Shown: positions 24,834 to 32,283 of the stretch, in pieces
Layout: every line of letters begins with the position of its first letter
How positions within the stretch are numbered: the stretch's first letter is position 1
Assembly: GCA_029071345.1 (NCBI GenBank)
Contig: JAIEAO010000066.1
Coordinates: 1 to 39,505 of the forward strand
Reading direction: 5' to 3'
Source: Muribaculaceae bacterium
GTDB lineage: Bacteria; Bacteroidota; Bacteroidia; Bacteroidales; Muribaculaceae
Length of the DNA: 39,505 nt
Made by a program: the position numbers and the translations under genes
The notes under the pieces: generated by a model
Told to the model about the DNA's origin: nothing
Database searches by the model: none
What the model saw: the letters and a program-made list of their open reading frames with translations, nothing else

Positions 24834-27364
24834 TGAGCCTTATGAAGAATATTCTAACTTTACTGTTGCTCCTTATCACTACGCAGTTAGGATTTGCTGC
24901 CACGAACAAGGACTACCTCGGAATGCAGTTGGCCGATGCGTTGGTGAATTATAGCAGAAACAATCCCGACGCCAAACTGAATTTTATATATGATGAGCTC
25001 GAGCATTACAAGGTGAAAGGGCGAATTCGGTCGGAAAATCCGGCAGAGGCCATCCGAGAATTAGTGGCTCTTAACCCTGTCAAGGTCACAGAATCCACCG
25101 ATGGAATCTATATTGAGGCGATGCAGAAAGGGAAATACCGATATTCGGGTCGCACTGTCAGTGCCCTCACCGGCGAACCTGTGGACTATGCCTCCGTGGT
25201 GCTTCTCAATCCTAAAGATTCCACTGTGATAACTTACGGTATATCTGACGGCGGTGGTTATTTCTCGATTCCTTGCGACCGTAAGGATGTGATAGCCAAG
25301 TTCTCGAGCGTAGGTTATAAGACGCTTTACAAGTCCTCACCTTCATTTTCGATGGGGAATGTAAGGCTTAACCAATCGGCAGTTAAGCTGAATCAAATCA
25401 CTGCTACGGCAGAATCGCAGTATGCCCTGAGAGACCGCCTCGTCTTCATCCCGTCAGGACGTGAGAAAAAAGCGGCTATCGGAGGGGTTGACTTATTGCG
25501 CTTTATGGCCATTCCTTCGATAATGGTTAATCCGATGGATAAGTCGGTAACTACGATTAGTGGTGAAGGTGTCGCACTCTTTATCGACAATGTAAAGGCT
25601 TCGGAAGAAGATGTTAAGAATATGCGTCCGGAAAATGTAAAGAAGGTGGAGGTGCTTGATTATCCGGCAGATCCACGGTTTGAAGGTGTGCCGCACGCAA
25701 TCAATTTCGTAATGGTGAAATATGAGTACGGCGGTTATACCAAACTCGCCGGCAGGGAGTCTATGGAATTCCGTAACGGAAGCTATGCTGTAAGTTCACG
25801 TTTCACATATAAGAAGATCACCTACGATATTTATACCGGTTACGACCATCAATCTTCAAATAAAGATTATGCCAATCAGGAATCATCATATAACTTTACG
25901 GATGGAATAATTACCAGCACCAAAGAGAATCTCCTTACCGATTCCCGACAGCAAGTAGGATATGTTACCGCCCGTGTTAACTATGTGTCTGACAAGGCAA
26001 TGATTTCCAACAAGGTATCGCTTAGGAAGGAACTTTCGCCCGGAACGACACAATCATATCTCAACACATATGCTCCCCCGATCTATCCTGCCGGAGTTTC
26101 GGAAAATTTAAGGTCAGGTTCATCTCTCAGCCCTTCGTGGGGTGGTAATTATCAGTTGACATTGCCGAAGTCGTTCAGTATGATAATAACACCCTCGGCC
26201 ACTTATTCGCGCAATCATAGCAACACTCATTTCTCGGAAGATGGAATCACTAATATCAGCAATGTTACAGAAGACGCATGGCGAGCAAGTATCGGGGTGG
26301 GTTTAAGTAAATCGTGGGGAAGAAATTCTGTAACGCTCTCTGTTAACGGAGAACTCGCTGATAATAAACTTGATTATAGCGGCAGTAATCCTGATAATAT
26401 CCATTATTTTTATGAAGCTATCGGTGCGTTTGTAAGAGGGAGTTTTAATTTCGGCATATTGCAGCTTCAACCATCCGCTAAATTCTTTTTCAGCAAAACG
26501 AAATTTGGTTCTGAAAAATATTATCAGCCCCTTCCGGGATATTATATTTCCGGAAGCCTGAATTTCAGCCACAAGCATCAGTTGGGATTCTCTTCCGAAA
26601 TGAGCAACTGGACAGTGGGAGCCGCTCAACGGAGTCCCAATATTGTGGTCTACGACCTGCTGAATGCCGTGAAAGGTAATCCGAGTCTCAAGACCTGGCT
26701 TTATAATTCCGCCAATATTAATTACACTTGGCTGCCTACACAGACTTTAAATATCAGTGCCTATGGCTCATATACGCGCCACACCAAGCCGTTAAGATAT
26801 GTGTATACGCCGACAGACATCAACCGACGTGAGATGATGCTGCGCAGTGCCGTGAAGGATGGTTATTTTCAGATAATTAAGGGAGGAGTATCCGGGACTT
26901 ATCGATTGCTTGACAATTCACTTGTATTTAACGGAGGTGCCGGAATTTCGGGCTATCGCATAGGAGGAATGCAACGTTACGGTTTAACCGCGGCTGAATA
27001 CTATTTGTCGGCCGTATATTATTTCAAAAACTTCTATTTCAACGGATATTATAGCAGCAACAAGAAGTTGGCTAATGAAAACACCCGACGTATAAGCACT
27101 CCATCTTTTTACGGAGTTTGTGCGGGATGGTCGAAATTCGGCTTGAATGTTGATGTGCAATTTGACAATTTCTTCCGGTCTACATATCATTACGGTTACA
27201 CATTGATGTCTCACAATAATTTTAGTTCGCGCGCCGACCAGTTCAGCCTTGGTTATCACCGCAGGGCATGGCTCAACATTGCCTATACCTTCTCATACGG
27301 CAAGAAGGTACGCGAAGAGCGCCTCGACAAAGGTTCCTCCGTCTCCTCCGGCATCGTGCGATAG
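24830..27364 (+). CDS. TonB-dependent-receptor-like outer-membrane beta-barrel protein with STN and carboxypeptidase-regulatory domains
   Basis: Signal peptide; STN-like LADALVNYSRNNPDAKLNFIYDE; YSGRTVSALTGEPVDYASVVLLNPKDSTVITYGISDGGGYFSI; plug-like GVALFIDNVKASEEDVKNMRPENVKKVEVLDYPADPRF; long beta-barrel. Overlaps the anti-sigma ORF by ATGA. Confidence 0.8.
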   Translation: MMSLMKNILTLLLLLITTQLGFAATNKDYLGMQLADALVNYSRNNPDAKLNFIYDELEHYKVKGRIRSENPAEAIRELVALNPVKVTESTDGIYIEAMQKGKYRYSGRTVSALTGEPVDYASVVLLNPKDSTVITYGISDGGGYFSIPCDRKDVIAKFSSVGYKTLYKSSPSFSMGNVRLNQSAVKLNQITATAESQYALRDRLVFIPSGREKKAAIGGVDLLRFMAIPSIMVNPMDKSVTTISGEGVALFIDNVKASEEDVKNMRPENVKKVEVLDYPADPRFEGVPHAINFVMVKYEYGGYTKLAGRESMEFRNGSYAVSSRFTYKKITYDIYTGYDHQSSNKDYANQESSYNFTDGIITSTKENLLTDSRQQVGYVTARVNYVSDKAMISNKVSLRKELSPGTTQSYLNTYAPPIYPAGVSENLRSGSSLSPSWGGNYQLTLPKSFSMIITPSATYSRNHSNTHFSEDGITNISNVTEDAWRASIGVGLSKSWGRNSVTLSVNGELADNKLDYSGSNPDNIHYFYEAIGAFVRGSFNFGILQLQPSAKFFFSKTKFGSEKYYQPLPGYYISGSLNFSHKHQLGFSSEMSNWTVGAAQRSPNIVVYDLLNAVKGNPSLKTWLYNSANINYTWLPTQTLNISAYGSYTRHTKPLRYVYTPTDINRREMMLRSAVKDGYFQIIKGGVSGTYRLLDNSLVFNGGAGISGYRIGGMQRYGLTAAEYYLSAVYYFKNFYFNGYYSSNKKLANENTRRISTPSFYGVCAGWSKFGLNVDVQFDNFFRSTYHYGYTLMSHNNFSSRADQFSLGYHRRAWLNIAYTFSYGKKVREERLDKGSSVSSGIVR

Positions 27365-27384
27365 TAGCGGAGCACACTCCGCTA
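27365..27384. repeat. Hairpin immediately after the receptor stop codon
   Basis: TAGCGGAG-CACA-CTCCGCTA, perfect 8-bp stem; adjoins a heptamer array. Confidence 0.6.
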
Positions 27385-27440
27385 AGAATGAAGTATAAAG
27401 AATGAAGTATAAAGTATAAAGTATATAGTATATAGTATAA
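27385..27440 (+). repeat. Eight-unit heptameric array
   Basis: AGAATGA AGTATAA AGAATGA AGTATAA AGTATAA AGTATAT AGTATAT AGTATAA. Confidence 0.92.
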
Positions 27441-27441
27441 A

Positions 27442-27467
27442 GTAGGGACGCGATACATCGCGTCCGC
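27442..27467 (+). repeat. GTAG-headed REP-like palindrome (copy 3)
   Basis: GTAGGGACGCGATACATCGCGTCCGC. Confidence 0.8.
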
Positions 27468-27474
27468 AGAGATA

Positions 27475-27500
27475 GTAGGGTCGCGGCATACCGCGACCGC
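27475..27500 (+). repeat. GTAG-headed REP-like palindrome (copy 4, stem variant)
   Basis: GTAGGGTCGCGGCATACCGCGACCGC; same flanks, compensatory stem changes (A-T to T-A, A-T to G-C). Confidence 0.75.
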
Positions 27501-27545
27501 CTCAAACCATTGAGACAAACACCTCCGACAAACCTGCTCCGCCTA

Positions 27546-27593
27546 ATTACCATTAACTATTAACCATTAACTTTTAACTTTAACCCTTAACCA
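27546..27593. repeat. Heptameric array
   Basis: TTAACTA TTAACCA TTAACTT TTAACTT TAACCCT TAACCA. Confidence 0.75.
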
Positions 27594-27622
27594 AAGAGAT
27601 CGAGATAAGTTATATAAAAATG

Positions 27623-27653
27623 ATTCCGAGGCGCATTCGTAGCGCCTCGGAAT
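27623..27653. terminator. Bidirectional terminator hairpin
   Basis: ATTCCGAGGCGC-ATTCGTA-GCGCCTCGGAAT, 12-bp perfect stem between convergent genes. Confidence 0.8.
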
Positions 27654-27681
27654 ATCAAGTTTTCTATAATTCAATAGGGGA

Positions 27682-28674
27682 TTAGAACATGTGGAGAGCT
27701 ACGTCTGTGAGCCAGATCCATAGAGGGCAGAAGCCTATGAAGAGAATCACACTCAGGGTCAGTGAAGACGTACCGGTAGCAACATAAGTGTCGTTTTCGT
27801 CGGCAATGATGATTCCGGAGAATGCCGGCGGAAGTGCAGCAGCGACAACAAGCATCTTAAGATTTGACGGATCCATGTGGAAGAGCATACCCAAGATAAG
27901 CACTACGAGCGGCATTACAATCATCTTCATGATCGAACCGAGAACCACCTGCCAGTTGAAAGTGAACTTGATGGCGGAAAGTGTGATACCGGCTGAGAAC
28001 ACTGCCATTGAGGCGTTGGCTTTGGCGATAAGGTCGAACGACGGACTCAGCCATGCCGGCCATTTAAGACCGCAGAGCACGAGGATTACGGCCAAGATAG
28101 GAGCCCAGGCCACAGGCTGTGCCAATGCGTGAAGCACCGGTTTCAGAGGATTCTGCTTTTTGGCGTTGGGGTTCTGTTTCGCAAGCGAGGCGTTCATAAG
28201 TGATAGACCCACCGGGATACCGACTGCATTCACAACGATTCCGACGATTGCGACTACCAATGCCACTGCGGGCAGACCTACTGTAGAGTCAAATATAGGC
28301 TCAAGCACGGCAAATCCGAGGAAGCCGATTGTAGGCGAACCACTGATCAATGCCGAGACGGCAGCGTCGGCGCCCGTGTTCTTCTTGAAGCAGTATTTAA
28401 ACACGAAGTAAACAAGCATAAAGCACCCCATGATGCCTATAAGCGAGACGAGTGTGAGCTTAAGGTCTTTGGCAAGATCTTCGCGACTTGCCGTAACGAT
28501 TGAAACGAAGAGGGCGGCAGGCAACGCGTAATCGAGCACTACTTTATTGAATTTCTTGGCATCATCACCCGAGAATATTCCTTTCTTTCCGGATATGAAC
28601 CCGGCAAGCATTACCACTACAATCGGAACTATAGCGTATAATATAATGTGCATCATATTGCTCATAACTTTCAA
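27682..28674 (-). CDS. AEC (auxin efflux carrier) family transporter, candidate oxalate/formate carrier
   Basis: Multi-TM AEC motifs (IPIVVVMLAGFISGKKGIF, ALPAALFVSIV, LPPAFSGIIIADENDTYVATGTSSLTLSVILF); downstream of frc-oxc on the same strand. Confidence 0.8.
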   Translation of the reverse strand: MKVMSNMMHIILYAIVPIVVVMLAGFISGKKGIFSGDDAKKFNKVVLDYALPAALFVSIVTASREDLAKDLKLTLVSLIGIMGCFMLVYFVFKYCFKKNTGADAAVSALISGSPTIGFLGFAVLEPIFDSTVGLPAVALVVAIVGIVVNAVGIPVGLSLMNASLAKQNPNAKKQNPLKPVLHALAQPVAWAPILAVILVLCGLKWPAWLSPSFDLIAKANASMAVFSAGITLSAIKFTFNWQVVLGSIMKMIVMPLVVLILGMLFHMDPSNLKMLVVAAALPPAFSGIIIADENDTYVATGTSSLTLSVILFIGFCPLWIWLTDVALHMF

Positions 28675-28682
28675 TTTTTAAG

Positions 28683-28777
28683 TTATTAGTTAATGGTTAA
28701 TAATTAATGGTCGGGTAGTTAATAGTTAACGGGGAATAATCACCATTAACTATTAACTTATAACCATTAACCTTTTA
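28683..28777. repeat. Two heptameric arrays in the oxc-AEC intergenic region
   Basis: TTATTAG TTAATGG TTAATAA TTAATGG ... TTAATAG TTAACGG and CCATTAA CTATTAA CTTATAA CCATTAA CCTTTTA. Confidence 0.75.
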
Positions 28778-30529
28778 TACGGTATAGTCGATAAGAGGTG
28801 TGGGGTTCAGGTAACCGATGTGGCCGCTCTCCTTGCCGGAATCGGCTGAGAGCTGGACATCGATCAGACAAGGCTGTTTAGACGCGATTGCCTCGGTGAG
28901 GGCTGTTGAAAGCTCTTCGGGGGTGGTGACATAATATGTCTTGGCTCCGAAGGCATCGCCGAGCTTGTCGTAACGTGCGTGGATATCAAGAGTGGTAGGA
29001 GCGGGGGCATTCTTTCCTGAAGGATCTACACCGATACCGTTGTAGATACCGCCATTGTTGAAGATCACCACTGTGCAGGGGAGTTTATAGCGGCATATGG
29101 TGGCGAAGTCCATGCCGGAGAATCCGAATGCGGAGTCACCTTCGATGGCTACGACGCTCTTGCCGGTTGCAACGGCTGCACCGATCGTGGAGCCCATACC
29201 CATACCCATGATTGACCACGATGCGCAGTCGATGCGATGACGCGGGAGAACCATATCGATGGTGTCGCGGGTATCGTCAAGCGTGTTGGCACCCTCATTC
29301 ACGAGGATCACATCAGGATTCTTGGCGAGAACCGGTTTGATTGCGCTCAGAGCTGTCCAGTGAGTCATCGGCATCTGAGTTGAGGCGTTCTTAAGTCTTT
29401 CCTCAAACTTGGCGTTTTTCTCTTTGCTTTCAGCCTGCAGAGAGGGAACCCACTGTGGGTCGGTCTGCATTGTCTTACCCTTCATGCCTGAGAGGATAGC
29501 GTCGAGTGACAAACCGAGGTCACCGATTACCGGGCAAGCGATAGGAACGTTGCGATCGATCTCCTGAGGCTCGACATCGAGCTGGATAAACTTAACGTTA
29601 GGATTCCATTTCCCTTTACCGAACGAGAGCATCCAGTTGATACGCGCTCCGACCACCATCACTACGTCGGCATCCTCCATAATGGTGCTTCTGCATGAAA
29701 GTGCGCTCAGATCGCCGTTGTCGGGAAGAACACCCTTGGCCATTGACATTGCAAGATAAGGAATCTTGTAGGTATCTACCAATTCCTTAAGCTGGTTTTC
29801 AACCTGAGCGTAAGCGGCGCCCTTACCGAGAAGGAGGGCAGGTTTCTTAGCGGTTGAAAGGAGCTCAACGGCTTTGCTTACAGCATCCTCGTTCGGGCGA
29901 ACGGGTGTGTAGATATCCACCGGAGTATAGAAAAGCTTCTCAGCGTCTTCACGATTCATTATCTCACCGAGGGCCGGAGTCGTCATATCGATGTAAACAC
30001 CACCGGGACGGCCGCTGACCGCCGCACGATAAGCGCGGGCCACTGCCGACGGAATATCTTTTGCATAGCTGCAACGGAAAGCTGCCTTAACGAACGGACG
30101 GGCTGCGTTGAGCTGGTCGAGCTGTTCGTAAGTGCCGACGTTCATATCGACCATAGTAGGGTCTGATGCACCCGAGATCTGAATCATAGGATAGCAGTTC
30201 ACTGTGGCATTTGTTGTAGCGGTAAGACCGTTGAGAAATCCGAGTGAAGAGACTGTCAGGAGCACACCCGGCTGACGGGTAAGGAATCCGTGAGTAGCGG
30301 CAGCCATACCGGCCTGCTGCTCAAAACGGAAACCGTAATAGTTCATTCCGATCTTCTGCATTGCGTAAGCGACTTCGGTTACAGGAATGCCGACAAGTCC
30401 GTAAACATCCATAAGTCCGAGACGGCGGAGTGATTCAGCAAGAATATACATACCTGTCACCTGCTCAGGGAATTTAGGAGCTTCTGCCGTCTTATTGTCG
30501 GTGGAGGTAGTTGTGGTTGTGTTAGCCAT
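28775..30529 (-). CDS. oxc: Oxalyl-CoA decarboxylase
   Basis: ThDP-enzyme: YGLVGIPVTEVAYAMQKIGMNYYGFRFEQQAGMAAATHGFLTRQPGVLLTVSSLGFLNGLTATTNA; GDSAFGFSGMDFATICRYKLPCTVVIFNNGGIY. ATG taken at 30529 (MANTTTTTS). Confidence 0.92.
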   Translation of the reverse strand: MANTTTTTSTDNKTAEAPKFPEQVTGMYILAESLRRLGLMDVYGLVGIPVTEVAYAMQKIGMNYYGFRFEQQAGMAAATHGFLTRQPGVLLTVSSLGFLNGLTATTNATVNCYPMIQISGASDPTMVDMNVGTYEQLDQLNAARPFVKAAFRCSYAKDIPSAVARAYRAAVSGRPGGVYIDMTTPALGEIMNREDAEKLFYTPVDIYTPVRPNEDAVSKAVELLSTAKKPALLLGKGAAYAQVENQLKELVDTYKIPYLAMSMAKGVLPDNGDLSALSCRSTIMEDADVVMVVGARINWMLSFGKGKWNPNVKFIQLDVEPQEIDRNVPIACPVIGDLGLSLDAILSGMKGKTMQTDPQWVPSLQAESKEKNAKFEERLKNASTQMPMTHWTALSAIKPVLAKNPDVILVNEGANTLDDTRDTIDMVLPRHRIDCASWSIMGMGMGSTIGAAVATGKSVVAIEGDSAFGFSGMDFATICRYKLPCTVVIFNNGGIYNGIGVDPSGKNAPAPTTLDIHARYDKLGDAFGAKTYYVTTPEELSTALTEAIASKQPCLIDVQLSADSGKESGHIGYLNPTPLIDYTV

Positions 30530-30627
30530 AGTTTTAATGTTTTTATAAGAAGGGCCGGGATTCACTGGCGATCGCCACGGACCCCGGCTCCTTTTCGGTT
30601 AATTTATAATCTTAAATTTTTAAATTA

Positions 30628-30685
30628 GTGAGAAGTAAGAGGTGAGAAGAAATGTATTACTTCATACTTGATACTTCATACTTTC
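30628..30685. repeat. Heptameric arrays in the frc-oxc intergenic region
   Basis: GTGAGAA GTAAGAG GTGAGAA and TACTTCA TACTTGA TACTTCA TACTTTC. Confidence 0.75.
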
Positions 30686-30712
30686 AAAAGTAATGCTCGG
30701 TATTACTTTTGA

Positions 30713-32035
30713 TTACATTTGGCCGTCGGCAAGAGGTTCGGTCGTACCGTTCTTGGCGAACTCAGCCTGCTGCTCTGCGGTGTAACCGAGGCTTGTAAGG
30801 ATCTCCTCGTTGTTGCCGCCAAGTGTAGGAGCAGGACCGTAAGTAGGCTGGTAGTTGCTCATGGTGAACGGACATCCGACAGTCACGAACTCACCGATTT
30901 CACCACCCTGATTGATGCGGACAAGTGTGTTGCCATCATAGAGCGACTCATCTGTCATGATCTCCTTAGTTGAGAGCACCGGTCCGACAGGAACTCCGGC
31001 AGGGCCGAGGATTTCAGTAACCTCATATTTGGTCTTGTCAGCGGTCCATTCGCCGATTCTCTTATAGATCGCCTGTTTGTTGCGGTCGCGGGCATCGGCA
31101 GTGTTGAAGTCAGGATTGGTAAGCCAGTCCTCGAATCCCATAGCCTTGCAGGCAGCCTCGAAATCCTTGGCACCGCGCTGAAGGATGATGTAGACGTAGT
31201 TGTTGGCATCAACCTCGGAATCGTAACCACCGGCAGGTTTACATTTGTAGGTCCAACCAAGAACACCACCACCTTCGATGTTACCTGAACGGGGAACGCA
31301 ATCACCGAATTTACCGTCAGGATATTGCGGGAACTGAGTAAGATAACCGATCTTGTCGAGTGTAAGCTGGTCGCGGGTCTTGATACGGCAGAGGTTCAGG
31401 CACGCATTGTGCATTGACTGGTAAACGTAGCATCCTTCGCCGGTATTGTTACGCTGCTGAAGAGCGGCGAGAAGACCGATAAGAAGGTGCATACCGGTGT
31501 TTGAGTCACCAAGCGCTGCGCCTGACTGAGTCGGAATGTTGTAGTCGCCGTCGAACCAACCTGTAGTTGAAGCGGCCGCTGCCGTAACTTGTGCGATAGG
31601 CTCGTATGCCTTAAGGTTTGCGTATTTTGAAGATAAAGGGAATCCCTTGATTGTGCCGTAGATACACTTAGGATTGAGCTTGTGAACTTCTTCCCAGCTG
31701 AAACCGAGCTTATCCATTGCACCCGGGTGGAGGTTTTCAACGAAGATATCGCACTCCTGAATAAGTTTGGTAAGAATAGCCTTTCCGTCGGGAGTCTTGG
31801 CATCGAGGGTGAGAGATTTCTTATCGCTGTTAAGCTGGAGGTAATAATAGCTCGGGAGATCGGGGTTGAACTGAAGTTCCTTACGGGTTGCATCACCTAC
31901 ACCGGGGCGCTCGATTTTGATTACATCCGCGCCAAGCCAGGCGAGCATCTGAGTACATGAAGGACCTGACTGAACTTCTGTAAAGTCTACTACTTTAATG
32001 CCTTTCAAAGGGGCATTTGCTGCTGTGTTATTCAT
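30713..32035 (-). CDS. frc: Formyl-CoA transferase (class III CoA-transferase)
   Basis: APLKGIKVVDFTEVQSGPSCTQMLAWLGADVIKIERPGVGDATR, FVENLHPGAMDKLGFSWEEVHKLNPKCIYGTIKGF. Confidence 0.93.
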   Translation of the reverse strand: MNNTAANAPLKGIKVVDFTEVQSGPSCTQMLAWLGADVIKIERPGVGDATRKELQFNPDLPSYYYLQLNSDKKSLTLDAKTPDGKAILTKLIQECDIFVENLHPGAMDKLGFSWEEVHKLNPKCIYGTIKGFPLSSKYANLKAYEPIAQVTAAAASTTGWFDGDYNIPTQSGAALGDSNTGMHLLIGLLAALQQRNNTGEGCYVYQSMHNACLNLCRIKTRDQLTLDKIGYLTQFPQYPDGKFGDCVPRSGNIEGGGVLGWTYKCKPAGGYDSEVDANNYVYIILQRGAKDFEAACKAMGFEDWLTNPDFNTADARDRNKQAIYKRIGEWTADKTKYEVTEILGPAGVPVGPVLSTKEIMTDESLYDGNTLVRINQGGEIGEFVTVGCPFTMSNYQPTYGPAPTLGGNNEEILTSLGYTAEQQAEFAKNGTTEPLADGQM

Positions 32036-32174
32036 AATAATGTAAATTTAATACTATCAATTAAGATTATTTTATTATTAAAACACTCTAAATCATTTTA
32101 AGTTTAGATGAAACATGATAAAAAATAAGAGAACTACAGTTTTTTTAACGATTGGCGCGGAGCAGAAAAAGAAG

Positions 32175-32205
32175 CGGTGCGGAGAATCTGAAGTTCTCCG
32201 CACCG
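32175..32205 (-). terminator. Intrinsic terminator of the EF-G-like gene
   Basis: CGGTGCGGAGAA-N7-TTCTCCGCACCG followed on the minus strand by CTTCTTTTTCTG. Confidence 0.85.
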
Positions 32206-32283
32206 GCCGAAAGGTTATATTACATTAATAATATAGCAAGATTTGGTTAGGTTAGACAATATTAGTGTCAGACCGTCGCTTTA

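Noticed and set aside
27385-27600. CRISPR array
   Set aside because: Repeats are 7-bp AT-rich tandem units with no spacers, and no cas genes are present.
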